From Talpa occidentalis (Eukaryota; Chordata; Mammalia; Eulipotyphla; Talpidae): a stretch of DNA of 64,000 bases. The position numbers and the translations under genes are program-made. Positions 1 through 11,858 of the stretch are shown here, in pieces (the first letter of the stretch is position 1; each line of letters starts with the position of its first letter). The notes under the pieces are model-generated. The model made no database searches. It was not told the origin of the DNA and saw nothing but the letters and a program-made list of their open reading frames with translations. The DNA is taken from contig NW_026555331.1 in NCBI RefSeq assembly GCF_014898055.3, positions 108,621,194 to 108,685,193 of the forward strand, read 5' to 3'.

Positions 1-456
1 TTTTTGCATCTGTGTTCATTAGGGAAATTGGTATATAGTTTTCTTTCTTTCTGTTGTCTTTGTTTGATTTTGGTATTAAAGTAATGTTGGTCTCATAAAA
101 TGTGTTTGGGAGTAGGCTTTCTCAATTTTGGGGGAAGAATTTGAGAAGCATAGGGATTAGTTCATCTTTGAGTTTTGGTAGAACTCAGTTGTGAAGCTTT
201 CTGATCTTTGGCTTTTGTTGTTTTTGGGAGAGTTTTGATTACTGTTTCAATCTCCTTGCTTGTGGTTGGTTTGTCCAGGTTTTCTGTTTCTTGCTTATTC
301 AGTCTTTGATGGTTGTATCATTCTAAGAATCTGTCCATCTCTTCTAGGTTATTGAACTCTTTGGCATATAGATGTTCATAACAGTCTTGTATTTTTATCT
401 GAATTTTATAGTGTCTGTGGTAACTTCACTTTCGTTTCTGTTCCTGACTGAGTTTT
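1..456 (-). mobile_element. L1 ORF2 relic (left part)
   Basis: The + strand carries the reverse complement of L1 ORF2 reverse-transcriptase sequence: the GCATCTGTGTTCATTAGGGA block, then the familiar stretch about a shared TTTGGTATTAAAGTAATG. Many changes and stops show an old, dead copy. It enters from outside the window and is broken at 457 by a SINE. Confidence 0.85.
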
Positions 457-737
457 TTTTTTTTTAAGATTCATTTATTTATGCATACAAGAGCTGTGGT
501 ACAGGCCAGAAGTGCGGGGTGGGGGGTTGAGAGGAATCACCAGAGACAGAGTGGGGACCAGAAGAGGCAGACTGACTGAAAACACTGCTGAGGGGAGCAG
601 CGGGCAAGACAGGAGAGGTCTGCCTCGCTATGTGGATTTCTCTCTGGCCGGCCTTGGATCGAACTCAAACGTGCTACAGAGGCTTCGGATTGCTTCATAG
701 TGCAGTGCTTAACCCCTTGTGCCACCAAGGTGGCCCC
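457..737 (-). mobile_element. tRNA-derived SINE, variant A, inside the L1 relic
   Basis: It begins with a T-run (the A-tail on the minus strand) and ends in the reverse complement of the tRNA-like head. The target CTGACTGAGTTTT at 444-456 recurs as CTGATTGAGTTTT near 738-750. Variant A is marked by GGGGTTAAGCAC-type heads and the CCCACATGG...TCTCCTGTCTTG body. Confidence 0.92.
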
Positions 738-1560
738 CTGATTGAGTTTTATTCCTTATTTTCTTAATGAGCTTAGCCAGAGATTTGTCTGTTTTCTTAA
801 TTTTTTCAGAGAATCAGCTTTTGGTTTCATTAATGTTTTGGACTGTCTTTTCATTTTCTATTACTTTTATTTCTGCTCTAATTTTTAATATTTCCTTTCT
901 TCTACTGGCCTTTGGTTTTGTTTGTTCTTTTTTTCTTGTTCTTTGAGGTGGGATATAAGATTACCTATCTGAGCTCTTTCTTGTTTCTTGATGTGTGCCT
1001 GTATTGCTGTATACTTTCCACTCACTATGGCTTTTGCTGTCTTTCATAAGTTCTGGAAGCTGTGTCCTCATTGTCATTTTTCTTGAAGTATTTTTTTATT
1101 CTTCTTTGAGTTCCTCATTAACCTAGTATTTTTTCAGTATTGTATTGTTTGGTCTTCATGTGTGAAGATTTTTCTTGCTTTCTTTTTTGTAGTTGATTTC
1201 TAGTTTGGTGTATTTATGTTCAGAAAAGATGCTTGGTATTATTTTGATCTTTGTGAATTTATTAATACTTGCCTTGTAACCCAGTATGTAAGTACTTCTG
1301 AAGAATGTCCCATATATACTTGGGAACAACATGTATTGAACTTTTGGGGGGTGTAGTATTCTTTTAGGGCTCTTGTTGTCTAATTTGTTGTTTAAGCTTA
1401 TTATATTCTAATTTATTTTTTTGTGAGGTGTTGAAATCTAGTGAAGTGTTGAAATCTCCACCACAAATGTGTTTTTCCCATTGTCTGTTTTCAGAGTTGA
1501 TAATAATGGCCTAATATATTTTGGTGCTTGTTTATTTGGTGATTATACATTATATCCCCC
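738..1560 (-). mobile_element. L1 ORF2 relic (right part)
   Basis: This continues the antisense L1 ORF2 interrupted by the SINE, moving towards the endonuclease end. Blocks such as TGAGTTCCTCATTAACC and the passage on cysteine-poor, T-rich antisense ORF2 remain recognisable. The boundary near 1560 is approximate, set where similarity fades. Confidence 0.75.
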
Positions 1561-2722
1561 TTTTTAATATTTATCATGACTATTCTCAAAATCCAGAAGA
1601 CTCAAATATTACAGATATTTGATATAATGTAACAAGTAACAATAAGATTTAAAAAAGGTTTAAAAATTGTCATGGGACTGATCACCTAAAATTTATATAA
1701 TAGTTTTGTGATGGGAACACTGGAAAGCTCAACAAGGCAAAACCCAAACTAAACAAACCAAAATGAAAAACCAAATCCCAATCATAGTAAAATATGACTT
1801 CATTTTTAAATACTAAGATGGAGGTACTTGAAGGATGAGGAGACAAGAGCAAAATACATACTGATTATAAGAACTATGTAAGAAGCATTCTCTATGCAGA
1901 ATACATGTGCAAACAGAGCCACTGAGAACAGTGGGATAATGGTATATTGTATGCTGTCGTGTACTATCTTTTCCTCTAATGATAACTTCTAACTAGTCAT
2001 CAAATACTACTGAATTCCAGTATTACTTTTACTACTGAATTCCGAAGAGGTGTGTCAACTGATTTCATCTTGACATGAGGAAATATCCATACTCATTTTT
2101 TATTTAACTGTTTAGATTAAAGATAAATATTCTTTTAACATTTTATGTAGAATTGTTTTTTTTCCTTTTCTCTTTACTGGTTTTGATTTGAAAATACTTA
2201 GGCATTATGCTTAATACAAATAATGAAAAACAAACAAACAAACCCAGCCTTGTAGTTTAGTTCAAATACAGTTTAGTTATTTATAAAATCATTCTGTTTC
2301 TTAGCATTTTATATGTGCTGAATATATAGTCAACCCTAAAAATATCATTTTATATGAAGAATCATGTTAGTTTCTAAAAGCAGTAGAAAGTTTCAGATTT
2401 GCTGCTGAAAGGCCTAGTACTTGACATCTGTTCCACTTATTATCTCCTGCTGACCAAATCTATTTTCTCTGGGTTTCATTCTTTTTTAAATAAAGTAAAG
2501 CCAATATATTTTCCTCTAAAGGTTATGCAGGGAATTAAATTATATGATTATGTCTTTTAAGTATGTTCTTATCTGTCCCCTTCTCTCCATTCCCATCTTC
2601 CAGGCTACCACTTTTCCTTTCTTGGATTTACTGTATTAATTCCCCCTAAAGTGGTGTTTCCATCTCACAATCAGACGAGGTTTTTGTCAAAGATGAATGT
2701 GATCACGTTACTCCTGACTCTT
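1561..2722. other. BBS9 intron stretch without recognisable features
   Basis: AT-rich intronic sequence. I see no coding, RNA-gene or clear repeat signal. Short A-rich runs such as CAAACAAACAAA (2231-2243) are the only simple repeats. Confidence 0.5.
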
Positions 2723-2733
2723 ATATTTTTGTG

Positions 2734-3006
2734 GGCCTCCCTGGTGGTGCAAGGGGTTAAGCACCGCACTATGAAGCAATCCGAAGCCTCTGCAGCACGA
2801 GTTCAATTCCCAGCCGGTCAGGGAGCAACCCACATGGCGCAGCAGACCTCTCCTGTCTTGCCCGCTGCTCCCCTCAGCAGTGTTTTCAGTCAGCCTGCCT
2901 GTTCTGTTCCCCACTCTATGTCCATTGAATCCTCTCACCCCCTGCATCTCTGGCCTGTATCCCAGTTCTTGTATACATAAATATATATAAATAAATCTTT
3001 AAAAAA
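2734..3006 (+). mobile_element. tRNA-derived SINE, variant A
   Basis: Complete copy from GGCCTCCCTGGTGGTGCAAGG through box-B-like GTTCAATTCCC to the ATAAATCTTTAAAAA tail. Target ATATTTTTGTG is duplicated at 2723-2733 and 3007-3017. Confidence 0.94.
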
Positions 3007-3773
3007 ATATTTTTGTGATTTCCTATTGCTTGAGGATAAAATTTAAAAATTTTAACAGAGTGTTAAAAAGCCTATGTGATTTAACTATGTAGTTTCTTGC
3101 CTCCAGTCTTGACCTAATCTCCCTCTGAGCTTTCTTTGTTTACTCTGTATCACTAAGAGTAAGTCACTCTTTGTCTTGGAAATATGAATGGCTGAAAAGG
3201 GGCAGGTTTGTGTTCGGCAGGAGTCATCAAAATCAGGATCTTAGTTTTAGCTATGTTCAGCTTTAGATGTTTCCCAGTCAGGTATCCAGTAGACTGCTGG
3301 ATGTACATGGCTGGCTTTTGGTTGAAAGGGCTGCCATGTTGTATTGCAGTGGCTTTTTTTTTTTTTTTAAAAATAAGTTTTCCTTTCCAAATAGACCAGA
3401 GTTTTTAAAGGGACATGCACCACAGCATATTTACCTTTGTACCTTCTCTTGCATAGTTGATGCTCAAAAAATTGGGGAATACACCTGAGGGGAGAAAGCA
3501 TACATTGCACAGAAATGAAGAATGATGTAAAAATATATAAAATAAGAAAAAGAATAATTATGATGGACTGACTCAAAATAGGTTCAAGCAACCAAGTCAT
3601 CCAGTTGTGGCTGAGGAAGGGCAACAGGCACTTGAGTTTGCTCACTGTGTTAAAGGGAAGTGCCTTTAAATCATATGCTCCTAACTGAGGTAGAAAAAAA
3701 AATGGGTGCAATAATGAATATGTTTTTGAAAGATTCTTTTGATATCTGCATATGGCAATGTAAGAGCATTTTC

Positions 3774-4410
3774 CTCACCACCAGCTCCTTCCCACCCCTG
3801 AAGGATGCTGTGCTGGTTTTGGTGATGCCCTGTGCCTGGCTGCCTGGTACATTCTGGCTAGTGAGCGCCTCCATATTTACCTGCCCCATGCCGGCCGCTG
3901 CTTTGGCTGTCCTGCAAGAAGCACCTACAGCATAGTGTGTCATTTGCAGTCCACCTCTGGTGTCCCGAGGTACTGCTGGGAAGGATGGTGGAGTGGGGCT
4001 GCCATGCGAACTTTAAAATTCGGTGTGATTGGCCTGTCTACCATCTCTTCTTAGTGACATGTGTGGCAGATGTCTCCTCTTAGTTGGGCCTCTGGTTTTG
4101 CACCCACACATGTGTGACTCTGGTCTTGCCCTCAGTGGATGGCCACACTCCAAGTGGCAGTTTCCTGCTTCCTTTGCTAACCAGGCCAGTTGCCATCTTG
4201 CCACGCCAGCTCATGCTGAACTTCTATCTTTGCACCATGGGTACTATCTGGGTGTGGGACAGACTGCTTGCAACCTCATGGCAGTCTCTAAATTTCTAAA
4301 TTCTCTTCTCTCTTTTTGCTTTCCCTTTTCTCACTCCCTATGTAAATAAATCCTTTTATTGTTGTTTCTTTGTGTTTCTTGTGTTCCTAAGTGTGTGGGT
4401 GACTACCCAC
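3774..4410 (+). mobile_element. Candidate solo LTR of an endogenous retrovirus
   Basis: A block richer in GC than its surroundings ends with AATAAATCCTTTTATTG followed by a T/G-rich stretch and a short stem-like GTGGGTGACTACCCAC. That is the order expected of a poly(A) signal and U5 in a gammaretrovirus-like LTR. No gag, pol or env sequence is attached. The ends are not certain, because I found no convincing target duplication. It could instead be another old repeat. The + orientation is inferred from the poly(A) signal only. Confidence 0.4.
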
Positions 4411-4574
4411 CAAGCAGGTCATCCCCTTTCCTCCTTTATTCCTTTCCAGTAATAAAAACCATATTTTGGCAATTTGATAACTTAAAATATTTATATTTTG
4501 CACAAAACACACTGGGACTAGAGACCATTAGCTTCAGCGCATGAGCTTGTGGTTTGTCTTAAAAGTGATTTTAT

Positions 4575-4852
4575 TGGGCCTCCCTGGTGGCTCAGAGGTT
4601 GAGCGCTGGATTGCGAAGCTGCCCGCAGCCTCTGCAGCACTGGTTCAATCCCAGGCTGCTCCCCGGCCACCGGAGGAGGGTCCCACATGGTGCGCAGACC
4701 TCTCCTGCCGCCCGCTGCTCCCCTCAGCAGTGTACTTCGGTCCCTCTGCCTGCTCTGCTCCCCGCTCTGGCTCTGGTGAATTCTCTTACCCTCCCGCGCT
4801 TCTGACTGTACCCAGTGCTTGTATAAATAAATAAATAAATCTTAAAAAAAAA
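4575..4852 (+). mobile_element. tRNA-derived SINE, variant B (long-head form)
   Basis: Head GGGCCTCCCTGGTGGCTCAG, box B GGTTCAATCCC, then a GCTGCTCCCCGG segment present only in some B copies. Body carries TACTTCGGTCC and GCTCTGGTGAATTC. The tail is (AAAT)n then ATCTTAAAAA. Confidence 0.93.
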
Positions 4853-5354
4853 TGACTTATAAAATGTCACTAACTAGGCATAGTTACCATTCTGTTGGCA
4901 TTTACATAACTTTTTCCTCATCTGTATTTTATACATAATATTTTATAAATTTGCTATAAGATATATATGCGGTATATTTTACTCTAAAACCTAGTATTTT
5001 TTTCTTTGCTATTTCTATGTTAGCAGATATTTTGTAAGATGATTTTTAATGACTTCTAAACACTACCATATTTAGGCCATGATTTAAGAAATCATTTTCA
5101 TTTTTTAATTATTTGGGTTGTTTCTAAATTTCTTAATTGTGGAAGTATGTTACTTTGTAAAAGACGGTGAGAATCTTAAGGCTTTTGATATGTATTTCCA
5201 AAGTCCTTTCTAAAAGAATTTGTGATAAATTTATATTGTTATTCAAAGTATATTAATTTTTATCAATATTTTCATGTACATTCTTGAATAGTAGGACTGT
5301 TTATTAAATGCAGTTTTGCTACATTGAAATGTTTCATAGTCAAATACAGTTTTT

Positions 5355-5627
5355 ATTATTTATTTATTTAAAGATTTATTTTATTTATTTATGTAAGCAC
5401 TAGGTACAGTCAGAAGCGTGGGAGGGTAAGAGAATTCACCAGAGCCAGAGCGGGGAACAGAACAGGCAGACTGACAAAACACACTGCTGAGGGGAGCAGC
5501 GGGCAGCAGGAGAGGTCTACGCAAAATGTGGGCCCCTTGCAGGTGGCCGGGAATCAAACCGGCACTGCAGAGGCTGCGGGCAGCTTCGCAGCCCAGCGCT
5601 CAACTGCTGTGCCACCAGTGGAGGCCC
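5355..5627 (-). mobile_element. tRNA-derived SINE, variant B
   Basis: Complete antisense copy. The target CAAATACAGTTTTT is duplicated exactly at 5341-5354 and 5628-5641, so insertion is recent relative to the background. Confidence 0.95.
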
Positions 5628-5641
5628 CAAATACAGTTTTT

Positions 5642-8305
5642 AAAAATAATTAAAAATGTGTGCTTTTCTTTGATTTAAAAATAATTTAAATCTATATTGA
5701 CTTTTTATGTGTGAATAGTACATTTCCTTTGATTTTTTTCTTTTAGAATATAATCTTATTTTCATTGGTTTATAAGAGTTCTTTGCATATTAAACAAACA
5801 AAATTGTTTTACAGGTCAAACAAGTTTGGATGTACAGAAACTTCATTTATTTAATTTAAATTATGTATTTATGTTGGTTGCCAATGTTTTCCCAGTTTGT
5901 TTCTCTTTTGTTCTTTTTACTGTATTTTTAAAGTATATAACAAGTTTTAAAATTTTTTTTGAGGTTTAATTTAGAAATATCTTCCTTTGTAGTTTATTGC
6001 TTTTTGCAGCAAAAGTTCTTTCTTCCTAAGGGCAGATAAATATTTTTGTAGTTTCATATTTTAAGCTTAACATTAAAAATCCATCTGGAATTTTGTTTTA
6101 CTGTATTATTAAGGCAGGAATCTGTTTACTGAGTGATAAAACAATTTCTTTCAGATTCCTGAGAAACTCCAACATTTTCATACCCTTTTTTCTAAAATCA
6201 CAAAATTATTATTAGTGTGAGGAATATAACATCTTTGGTCTTGATTCTTCATAGAATAAATTATTCTGTTGCCTTGTGTTAGCTGATATTCTTCAAGGAT
6301 CTGTAATATTCTGGAGATCTTCATTTTGGCAGTTTTAACTGTAATTTAAAGATGTAGATGGTAAGATATACAAAATTTGTTATACTTAATGCTTTCTCCT
6401 AGTATAAAATTCTGTCATTTATAGAACTATACACATGAGCTCACATCGATAATAATATGGAATAAGATGTTCTTTGAGTAGAAAAAAGAATGTTGATTAA
6501 TTGTGTTTTTCTTTTTCTCTTTATACTTAACTTGGACCTAACTTTAAGAACAATGTACATATAGACAATTTTTCCTTTGCATTACATACCAAGAGATGAT
6601 GTAGTTTGTTATGTGGTGCTGTAGGCCTCAAAGTGCCTGTCCCATCACAGATGTTTTAGATGGAAATTCCATGAATCTACCCTGGAGTTTTTAGAACTTG
6701 TCTTAGTATTTTTATGGAACAAAACATTAAATGAATTCATGTGCAGCCTAAATTGCTGTTATTTGATCTAAATTATATGTAATGGCTTCCATGCCATTGA
6801 TAGTAGAAAAGTAAATTACTCAAGTTTTGTAATCTACTCTCAGTATGTTCTGGTTCTGCCTGAAAGTTCTTTCAGTGAGGGAAGACCCGGACTCCTCCTT
6901 TTTCTATTTGTGTATCTCAAGCACCAGTAAAGTGTTTTTATTTATTTATTTTTTTTGAGAGTTTGAAGGAATACATGTCTCTACTACTAAAAAAGTACTG
7001 TCCAAACTCTTACTGATTGAACTGAGAAACTTAATTGGTTCATATAAATTTTTAGATAAATTCCTTGCAACTAAATGGTTGCTATTTCCTACCTAAAACC
7101 ATGGAATGAAATGGATTCATTAATAAGCTGTCTAACTCAAAGATCACATAACTTTGGATAATGAGGGGTACTTGTGTTGGTTCTTGCTCATTTCCTATAT
7201 TATGGACCCCTCAAGGAGGGAAGATGAAATGGAATTACTCTGGTTACAGAGAATTAATAAGTCTCACATTCTCTGAGAAGCCAGCCAAAGGTCTGCTCTA
7301 GCCAAAGGTCCTAGAGTTTCTGGAGGACTTATTAGGTCCTTAAACGTTGGTGGGTCTGAGTAGAATGGAGATCAGACTCCAGTCGCTACTAGGAGGCAGC
7401 AGAGGCTTTGCCCTCTTGAAATGGAAGTAAGGGCTGGAAGTCAGGATTTCCCTGGCCACTAGGTGGCTTCAGTTGCTTGCAAAGAAGGGGTCAGCCCAGT
7501 GGTACCATGGGGTTGCTTCTCACACTTTATTTTAGGAAAATAATTTCGTTTTGGAGTATTTATTTTCTGAGATTGATTGACAGGACCAGTACATGAAACA
7601 AATCTTTTTGAGGATCTTCTAACCTCATCTTATTTTAGAGATAAAATTTAGGAAGACTTCTTCAAGTTGACTTAGCTTTATAGGGTTAGTATTACAGCTA
7701 GATCTGGACTCCTGGCTCTAGTCTAGTCTACTTCTTTAGCTGTTAATCAGTGATGTTAGTGTACTTTTTAATTCTCTGAAGTTGCACCACAGGATTGTGA
7801 AGCACTGACTGAACCTAAGCCCTAGGGAAGGTGTGCATAGGAATATTGTATTGGAGACAAGTGAAATGAATGCTGGGAAGGATTGAGCAGTGTCTAGTCT
7901 CATCCAAGTTGAACTTTTAGATTAATGAAGTGACCACCTGCCAGGACCCAAAGTTAGGAATTTTAAAAATTCTTACTCATTCTGAGTAAAGCCTAGACTG
8001 ACATACTTTTATCTTCTTTCCTTCAGATGAATAACACTTTCTCCAAGTTATTTTCTCTTGCAAATTTTCTTTTATTTGAAATTAATATTGCACCTGTACA
8101 ACAGGGTTGGAGATCAATTTGTTTTTAAATCAAAGACCACTAGATAACATAACAAAAAATCAAACAAATTTATTAGGTATAAGTTTAAAATGACTATGAC
8201 ATTATTGATTTTGGGGGCCGGGGGTGGGGGCAGGAGGCTAGCTAGGGAGGAGACAAACACAGTGTTTCAGCTCAACTACTTTTCACATCATTTTCAGGAA
8301 AACTT
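5642..8305. other. BBS9 intron stretch, no confident features
   Basis: Mostly AT-rich unique-looking sequence. A moderately GC-richer block around 7250-7520 shows no splice-bounded open frame and no repeat I can name. A G-run (GGGGGCCGGGGGTGGGGG) lies at about 8214-8231. Confidence 0.45.
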
Positions 8306-8320
8306 ACAATTACAATTTTT

Positions 8321-8433
8321 TTTTTTTTTTTTGTGGGACCCTCGCTGGCGGCCGGGAAATTAACCGGTGCTGCAGAGGCAGCGGGCATCCTCGCAACCCA
8401 GCGCTCAACCACTGCGCCACCAGGGGAGGCCCT
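8321..8433 (-). mobile_element. Head-only SINE copy (tRNA-like part plus tail)
   Basis: On the minus strand this is only the first ~101 nt of the SINE, from GGGCCTCCCC to GGGTCCCAC, followed directly by a pure A-tail of about 12-16 nt. Targets ACAATTACAATTTTT (8306-8320) and ATAATTACAATTTTT (8434-8448) flank it. It is therefore a complete insertion and not a later deletion of a longer copy. The box B region is mutated (the + strand reads GGGAAATTAACC). Confidence 0.88.
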
Positions 8434-8709
8434 ATAATTACAATTTTTATTTAGTAAAAGGCATGCTCAAATTATGTAAAATTTTTACATGATGACTAGA
8501 TTAAAGGAGAGGTAAGGGAGCCTAAGGAAGACGCAAGAGTGAAGGACAGAGAGGAAAAGAGTGCTGGAGAAAGAGCTACTAAATGAGAAAATGGGGTACT
8601 TCTATCTAAGAGAGAAAAGATAGAGCAAACAGGCCAGAGACTACTTGAGTGGGAGGGTGTGTCAAGGAAATGAGGATGAGTGCACCGGGGTAAAGAGGGC
8701 ACTCGCGGG

Positions 8710-9037
8710 GGCCTCCCCGGTAGTGCAGCGGTTGAGCCTTGGGTTGCGAAGCTGCCCGCTGCCTCTGCAGCACCAGTTCGATCCCCGGCTGCTCCCCGGC
8801 CACCGGAGGAGGGTCCCACATGGCGCGCAGACCTCTCCTGCCGCCCGCTGCTCCCCTCAGCAGTGTACTTCGGTCCTTCTGCCTGCTCTGCTCCCTGCTC
8901 TGGCTCTGGTGAATTCTCTCACCCTCCCCCGCCTCTGACTATACCCAGTGCTTGTATAAACAAAACAAACAAACACACAAATAAATAAATAAATAAAGCA
9001 TGTCTCTATATTAAAAAAAAATAAATAAAAAAAAAAA
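8710..9037 (+). mobile_element. tRNA-derived SINE, variant B with unusually long tail
   Basis: Long-head variant B. The tail runs through CAAA units, AAAT units and a short GCATGTCTCTATATT insert before ending A-rich. Target GGGCACTCGCGGG (8697-8709) recurs as GGGCACTCACGGG (9038-9050), so the odd tail belongs to the inserted unit. Confidence 0.92.
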
Positions 9038-9234
9038 GGGCACTCACGGGTTCCAACCTTAGAGAGAAAGCAAAAGTAAAGAGCAGGGAAACATTTCTCT
9101 TCAAGGTCTCCCAAGGCTTACACCGTTACCCTTCTTGGCCATTCTTCTGGATTGTCCTGTCTTTGCCCCTGTGCTTCAGTCTTGGTCTTCAGCCACCCAG
9201 CAGCCCACTCTTGATCCACAGTAGCTCCACAAAT

Positions 9235-9365
9235 GTTGTTCACATGCTTATTATGAATCTGCCAAGTAGTAGCTGGAGTGGGGATTAAATGCTACAGTTA
9301 TGAAAAGCTCTTAGAGCAGGATTTACCATGTAGTTAGCTCCCAAAATATGGCAGTTATTATAATA
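9235..9365 (+). mobile_element. MIR-like fragment (3' part)
   Basis: GGGGATTAAATG, then an AGCTCTTAGAGCAGGA-like stretch and GGCAGTTATTAT, resembles the 3' half of a MIR. Divergence is high and the ends are approximate. Confidence 0.45.
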
Positions 9366-9600
9366 ATTGTGAAGGTTTTTTTCTTCCTGTAATGAATTGT
9401 AACATTGGGAGTAATTGTATATAACTATAAATCATGGTTGAAACCTTTGAGTTGAGTCTTTGATGTAAAGTTTTAGAAACAGATATGTTATATAGTCATT
9501 TTCTTAATGGTATGATGAAGCTGACTTGAATAAAAAATGTAGTTGGTCAAGTCTAAATCCACCTAAAGTTTTAATTATATCTCATTTTCTCTTATTTTAG

Positions 9601-9782
9601 TAATTTAAAGGGAGTGATAGTCACTCTGAGTGATGATGGTCACTTGCAGTGTTCATACCTGGGGACAGACCCTTCTTTGTTCCAAGCTCCGAAAGTTGAA
9701 GCTAGAGAAATAAACTACGGTGAACTTGATATAGAATTGAAAGAACTTCAAAAAATCATCAAAGATGTTAACAAATCACAAG
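9601..9782 (+). CDS. BBS9: BBS9 (PTHB1) internal exon: end of beta-propeller and coiled-coil linker
   Basis: BBS9/PTHB1 is a subunit of the BBSome, the coat complex that moves membrane proteins in and out of cilia. The exon follows a pyrimidine-rich acceptor ending TTATTTTAG and ends at donor GTATCT. It starts with one base completing a split codon and ends with one base of the next (phase 2 in, phase 1 out). The 60 whole codons read NLKGVIVTLSDDGHLQCSYL, then GTDPSLFQAP, then an acidic/leucine-rich segment ending KELQKIIKDVNKSQ. I recognise this as BBS9 from the GTDPSLFQAP and ELQKIIKDVNKSQ motifs. The first part should be the last propeller blade. The Leu/Ile/Lys-rich end fits the coiled-coil linker known in the BBSome structure. 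The frame stays open past the donor for about 40 nt, which is intron read-through and not a longer exon. Confidence 0.96.
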
Positions 9783-11575
9783 GTATCTCATTTGCAGCTT
9801 TTTACTATTTGATTTCAGTGTAAAATTCACATCATCTTGAATGTGGATAATATTTTGCTTGTATGAGATAGTTTTCTTTGCTGAATTAAAGTCATATTTG
9901 TAAAAAGATGGTGACTCTTTAGAACACAGGCCTGTGTTCTTAATTTGTATTTTATGGTATCTGTAAAATACATCCTATTTAACATAATGTTTTCATGTGT
10001 TTCAGGGACAGTGCTATCTAGTTTTTCTCTTTAAACCCTAAGAAAAGAACAGGTACTTTCAGGCCTTGAGAAAAGCATTCAAGTTTAAAACGGTCATTTA
10101 TTAACTTCTAATAGTCCTGACAACACTTTTGGTTGCTTCTTTTAAAAGAAACAAAAGCAGTGTATGACTTAGCACTCTGTTACTAAAAAAAGTAGTCATT
10201 TGCTGCTTAGTGATATACTTTTTATGTTTGCAGTTAATTAGCTGTCCAAATGAAGTGTAGCCTATGGTATGCTGATTTCTAATGGCTCAGAGACTGATGA
10301 GATTTTCAGTTCCTGAGTTTTGAATAACTCAATATTATCTTACTTTGGGATTCACAAGGGTATAATTTTATTGTAAAATAAAAGGAGAAATAAAACACCA
10401 ATCTTGCAGTTTGGGTTGGACATGTGAAAAGCATTACTTTAAGTTCTCTTCTCAGGGTCAGGTAAAAGTATTTTTTTAGTGAGAAAAATATGGCTGATTT
10501 TCACATAAAAGAAATATTAAAACAAGTAGGAGGAATAAAAGAGGCAAAGCATCAAAAGCCAACTAAAACAGCAGTACCAGTCTTAATCCTGGTCTAATCA
10601 CTTTACTAGATTTATGTTTTTTGAGTCTGTATTACAAGAAGGATTCATTAGAATTGAGATAATATATTTAAAAATATGAATATTAAAATGAATTTATTAT
10701 CTTTGACTTCACACATTCTCTCAGAAAGTTTTGAAAGTAAGCTAGTGAAACTTAAGTCTTTTAAATGTCTCCAATTACTTAAAAACGTATTTGTTGTCAG
10801 CACTCCCCCTGCCAAATATAGAATGGTCAAGTTTGTTTGAGTTATATTGTAATACACACTTTTGATACTAGTGTCTTTGGTATTAATGGAATTACAAGTC
10901 TCATTTTGTCATTTAAAAATGTAACTGGGGAAGACTGACATATATATGAAACAAAGTTTCCAGAGTTTATTAAATACATTTAATGTAGCTTTTCACTCCA
11001 AGTTTTTCTTTAAATTCACAAAATAACTATTTTATGGCTCATATGTAATAATAATTGTGAAAATATTCTATATTCTGTACTATTCAGAGGAACAAAACTT
11101 TATATAATACTTGTTTCTTCCATCCTTTTAATATTTTTATTAAGTTGTTAGAGATTGGTAAGAAAAAGATCCAAATAGCAATCCTTTAAAAATATATAAT
11201 TCTATAATGATGGGTATTGTATTTCTCTTCAAACTTTGAGTCTTGAGATTTTGCCCTTTTCATAAACAGTGTCCTAATTATATTTTGACTAACACTTGAT
11301 TGTGCATAACATTTCTTAGCAAAATCCCTTAAGTGAAGTTATTTTTTGGTGATCATAGTGCTGCCCTTAGGTGAGAAGGCCAGGCTGTTTTCATCCTTCA
11401 GTGTATCTTGAAACAACTACTACTGAGCCTAGGGATGTAATCATAGCTTTGCATACAGAGTTCATTCATTGTATAACTTCAAATTTTAGTTAATATTGAA
11501 AGTCCTTGCCCCTCTATGCCACTATCAGTTGATTTTATTACTAAAAAAGAAACAGAAACTTTTAAAAAAAGTCAT
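9783..11575. other. BBS9 intron, first part
   Basis: Runs from the donor GTATCT at 9783. AT-rich sequence without further exons or named repeats. The intron continues to 15210 with the L1 fragment, SINE and pseudogene entries listed separately. Confidence 0.5.
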
Positions 11576-11576
11576 T

Positions 11577-11858
11577 AAAATATTTATTTCTGACTTGTAT
11601 GTGGAATACAGAGAAACTACACAAAGGGTAAGACAAAGACAAACTTTAAAGCCAATCCTTGAAAGCTGAACATAGAGCTGAGGCATCCAGAAGAAGGGGA
11701 GCAGAAGGGGGATCAGGTGAGCGGAAGGCAGGGAGAGAGGACAGAGAACTGTGGTGGAGGACCATGGGTGCTTCTGTGACTGCACCTGAGGGGGAAATCC
11801 TTTACTGTCAACACACTAGCAAGGATATAAAACAATGGTACCTCAAAAAACAGTTTCT
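11577..11858 (+). mobile_element. L1 3'-end fragment
   Basis: Its order matches the second L1 3' end at 25670-25938: a TATGTGGAATACAGAG-type block, AAGCCAA, GAGCTGAGGC, a purine-rich G/A stretch, a GTGGTGGA...ATG(G/A)GTG block and ACACCTGAGGGGGA-like sequence. The shared 3'UTR order shows one L1 lineage. It lacks ORF2 proper. Confidence 0.7.

Noticed and set aside
3660..3943. Overlapping ~90-codon frames on both strands
   Set aside because: They cover the LTR-like block and show no domain, conservation hint or splice context.
8645..8988. Overlapping frames of about 100 codons on both strands
   Set aside because: All lie on the variant B SINE at 8710-9037.
1..9600. Search for the preceding BBS9 exon
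   Set aside because: No propeller-like frame bounded by splice sites was recognised. The reading frames here are SINE- or L1-derived or short.
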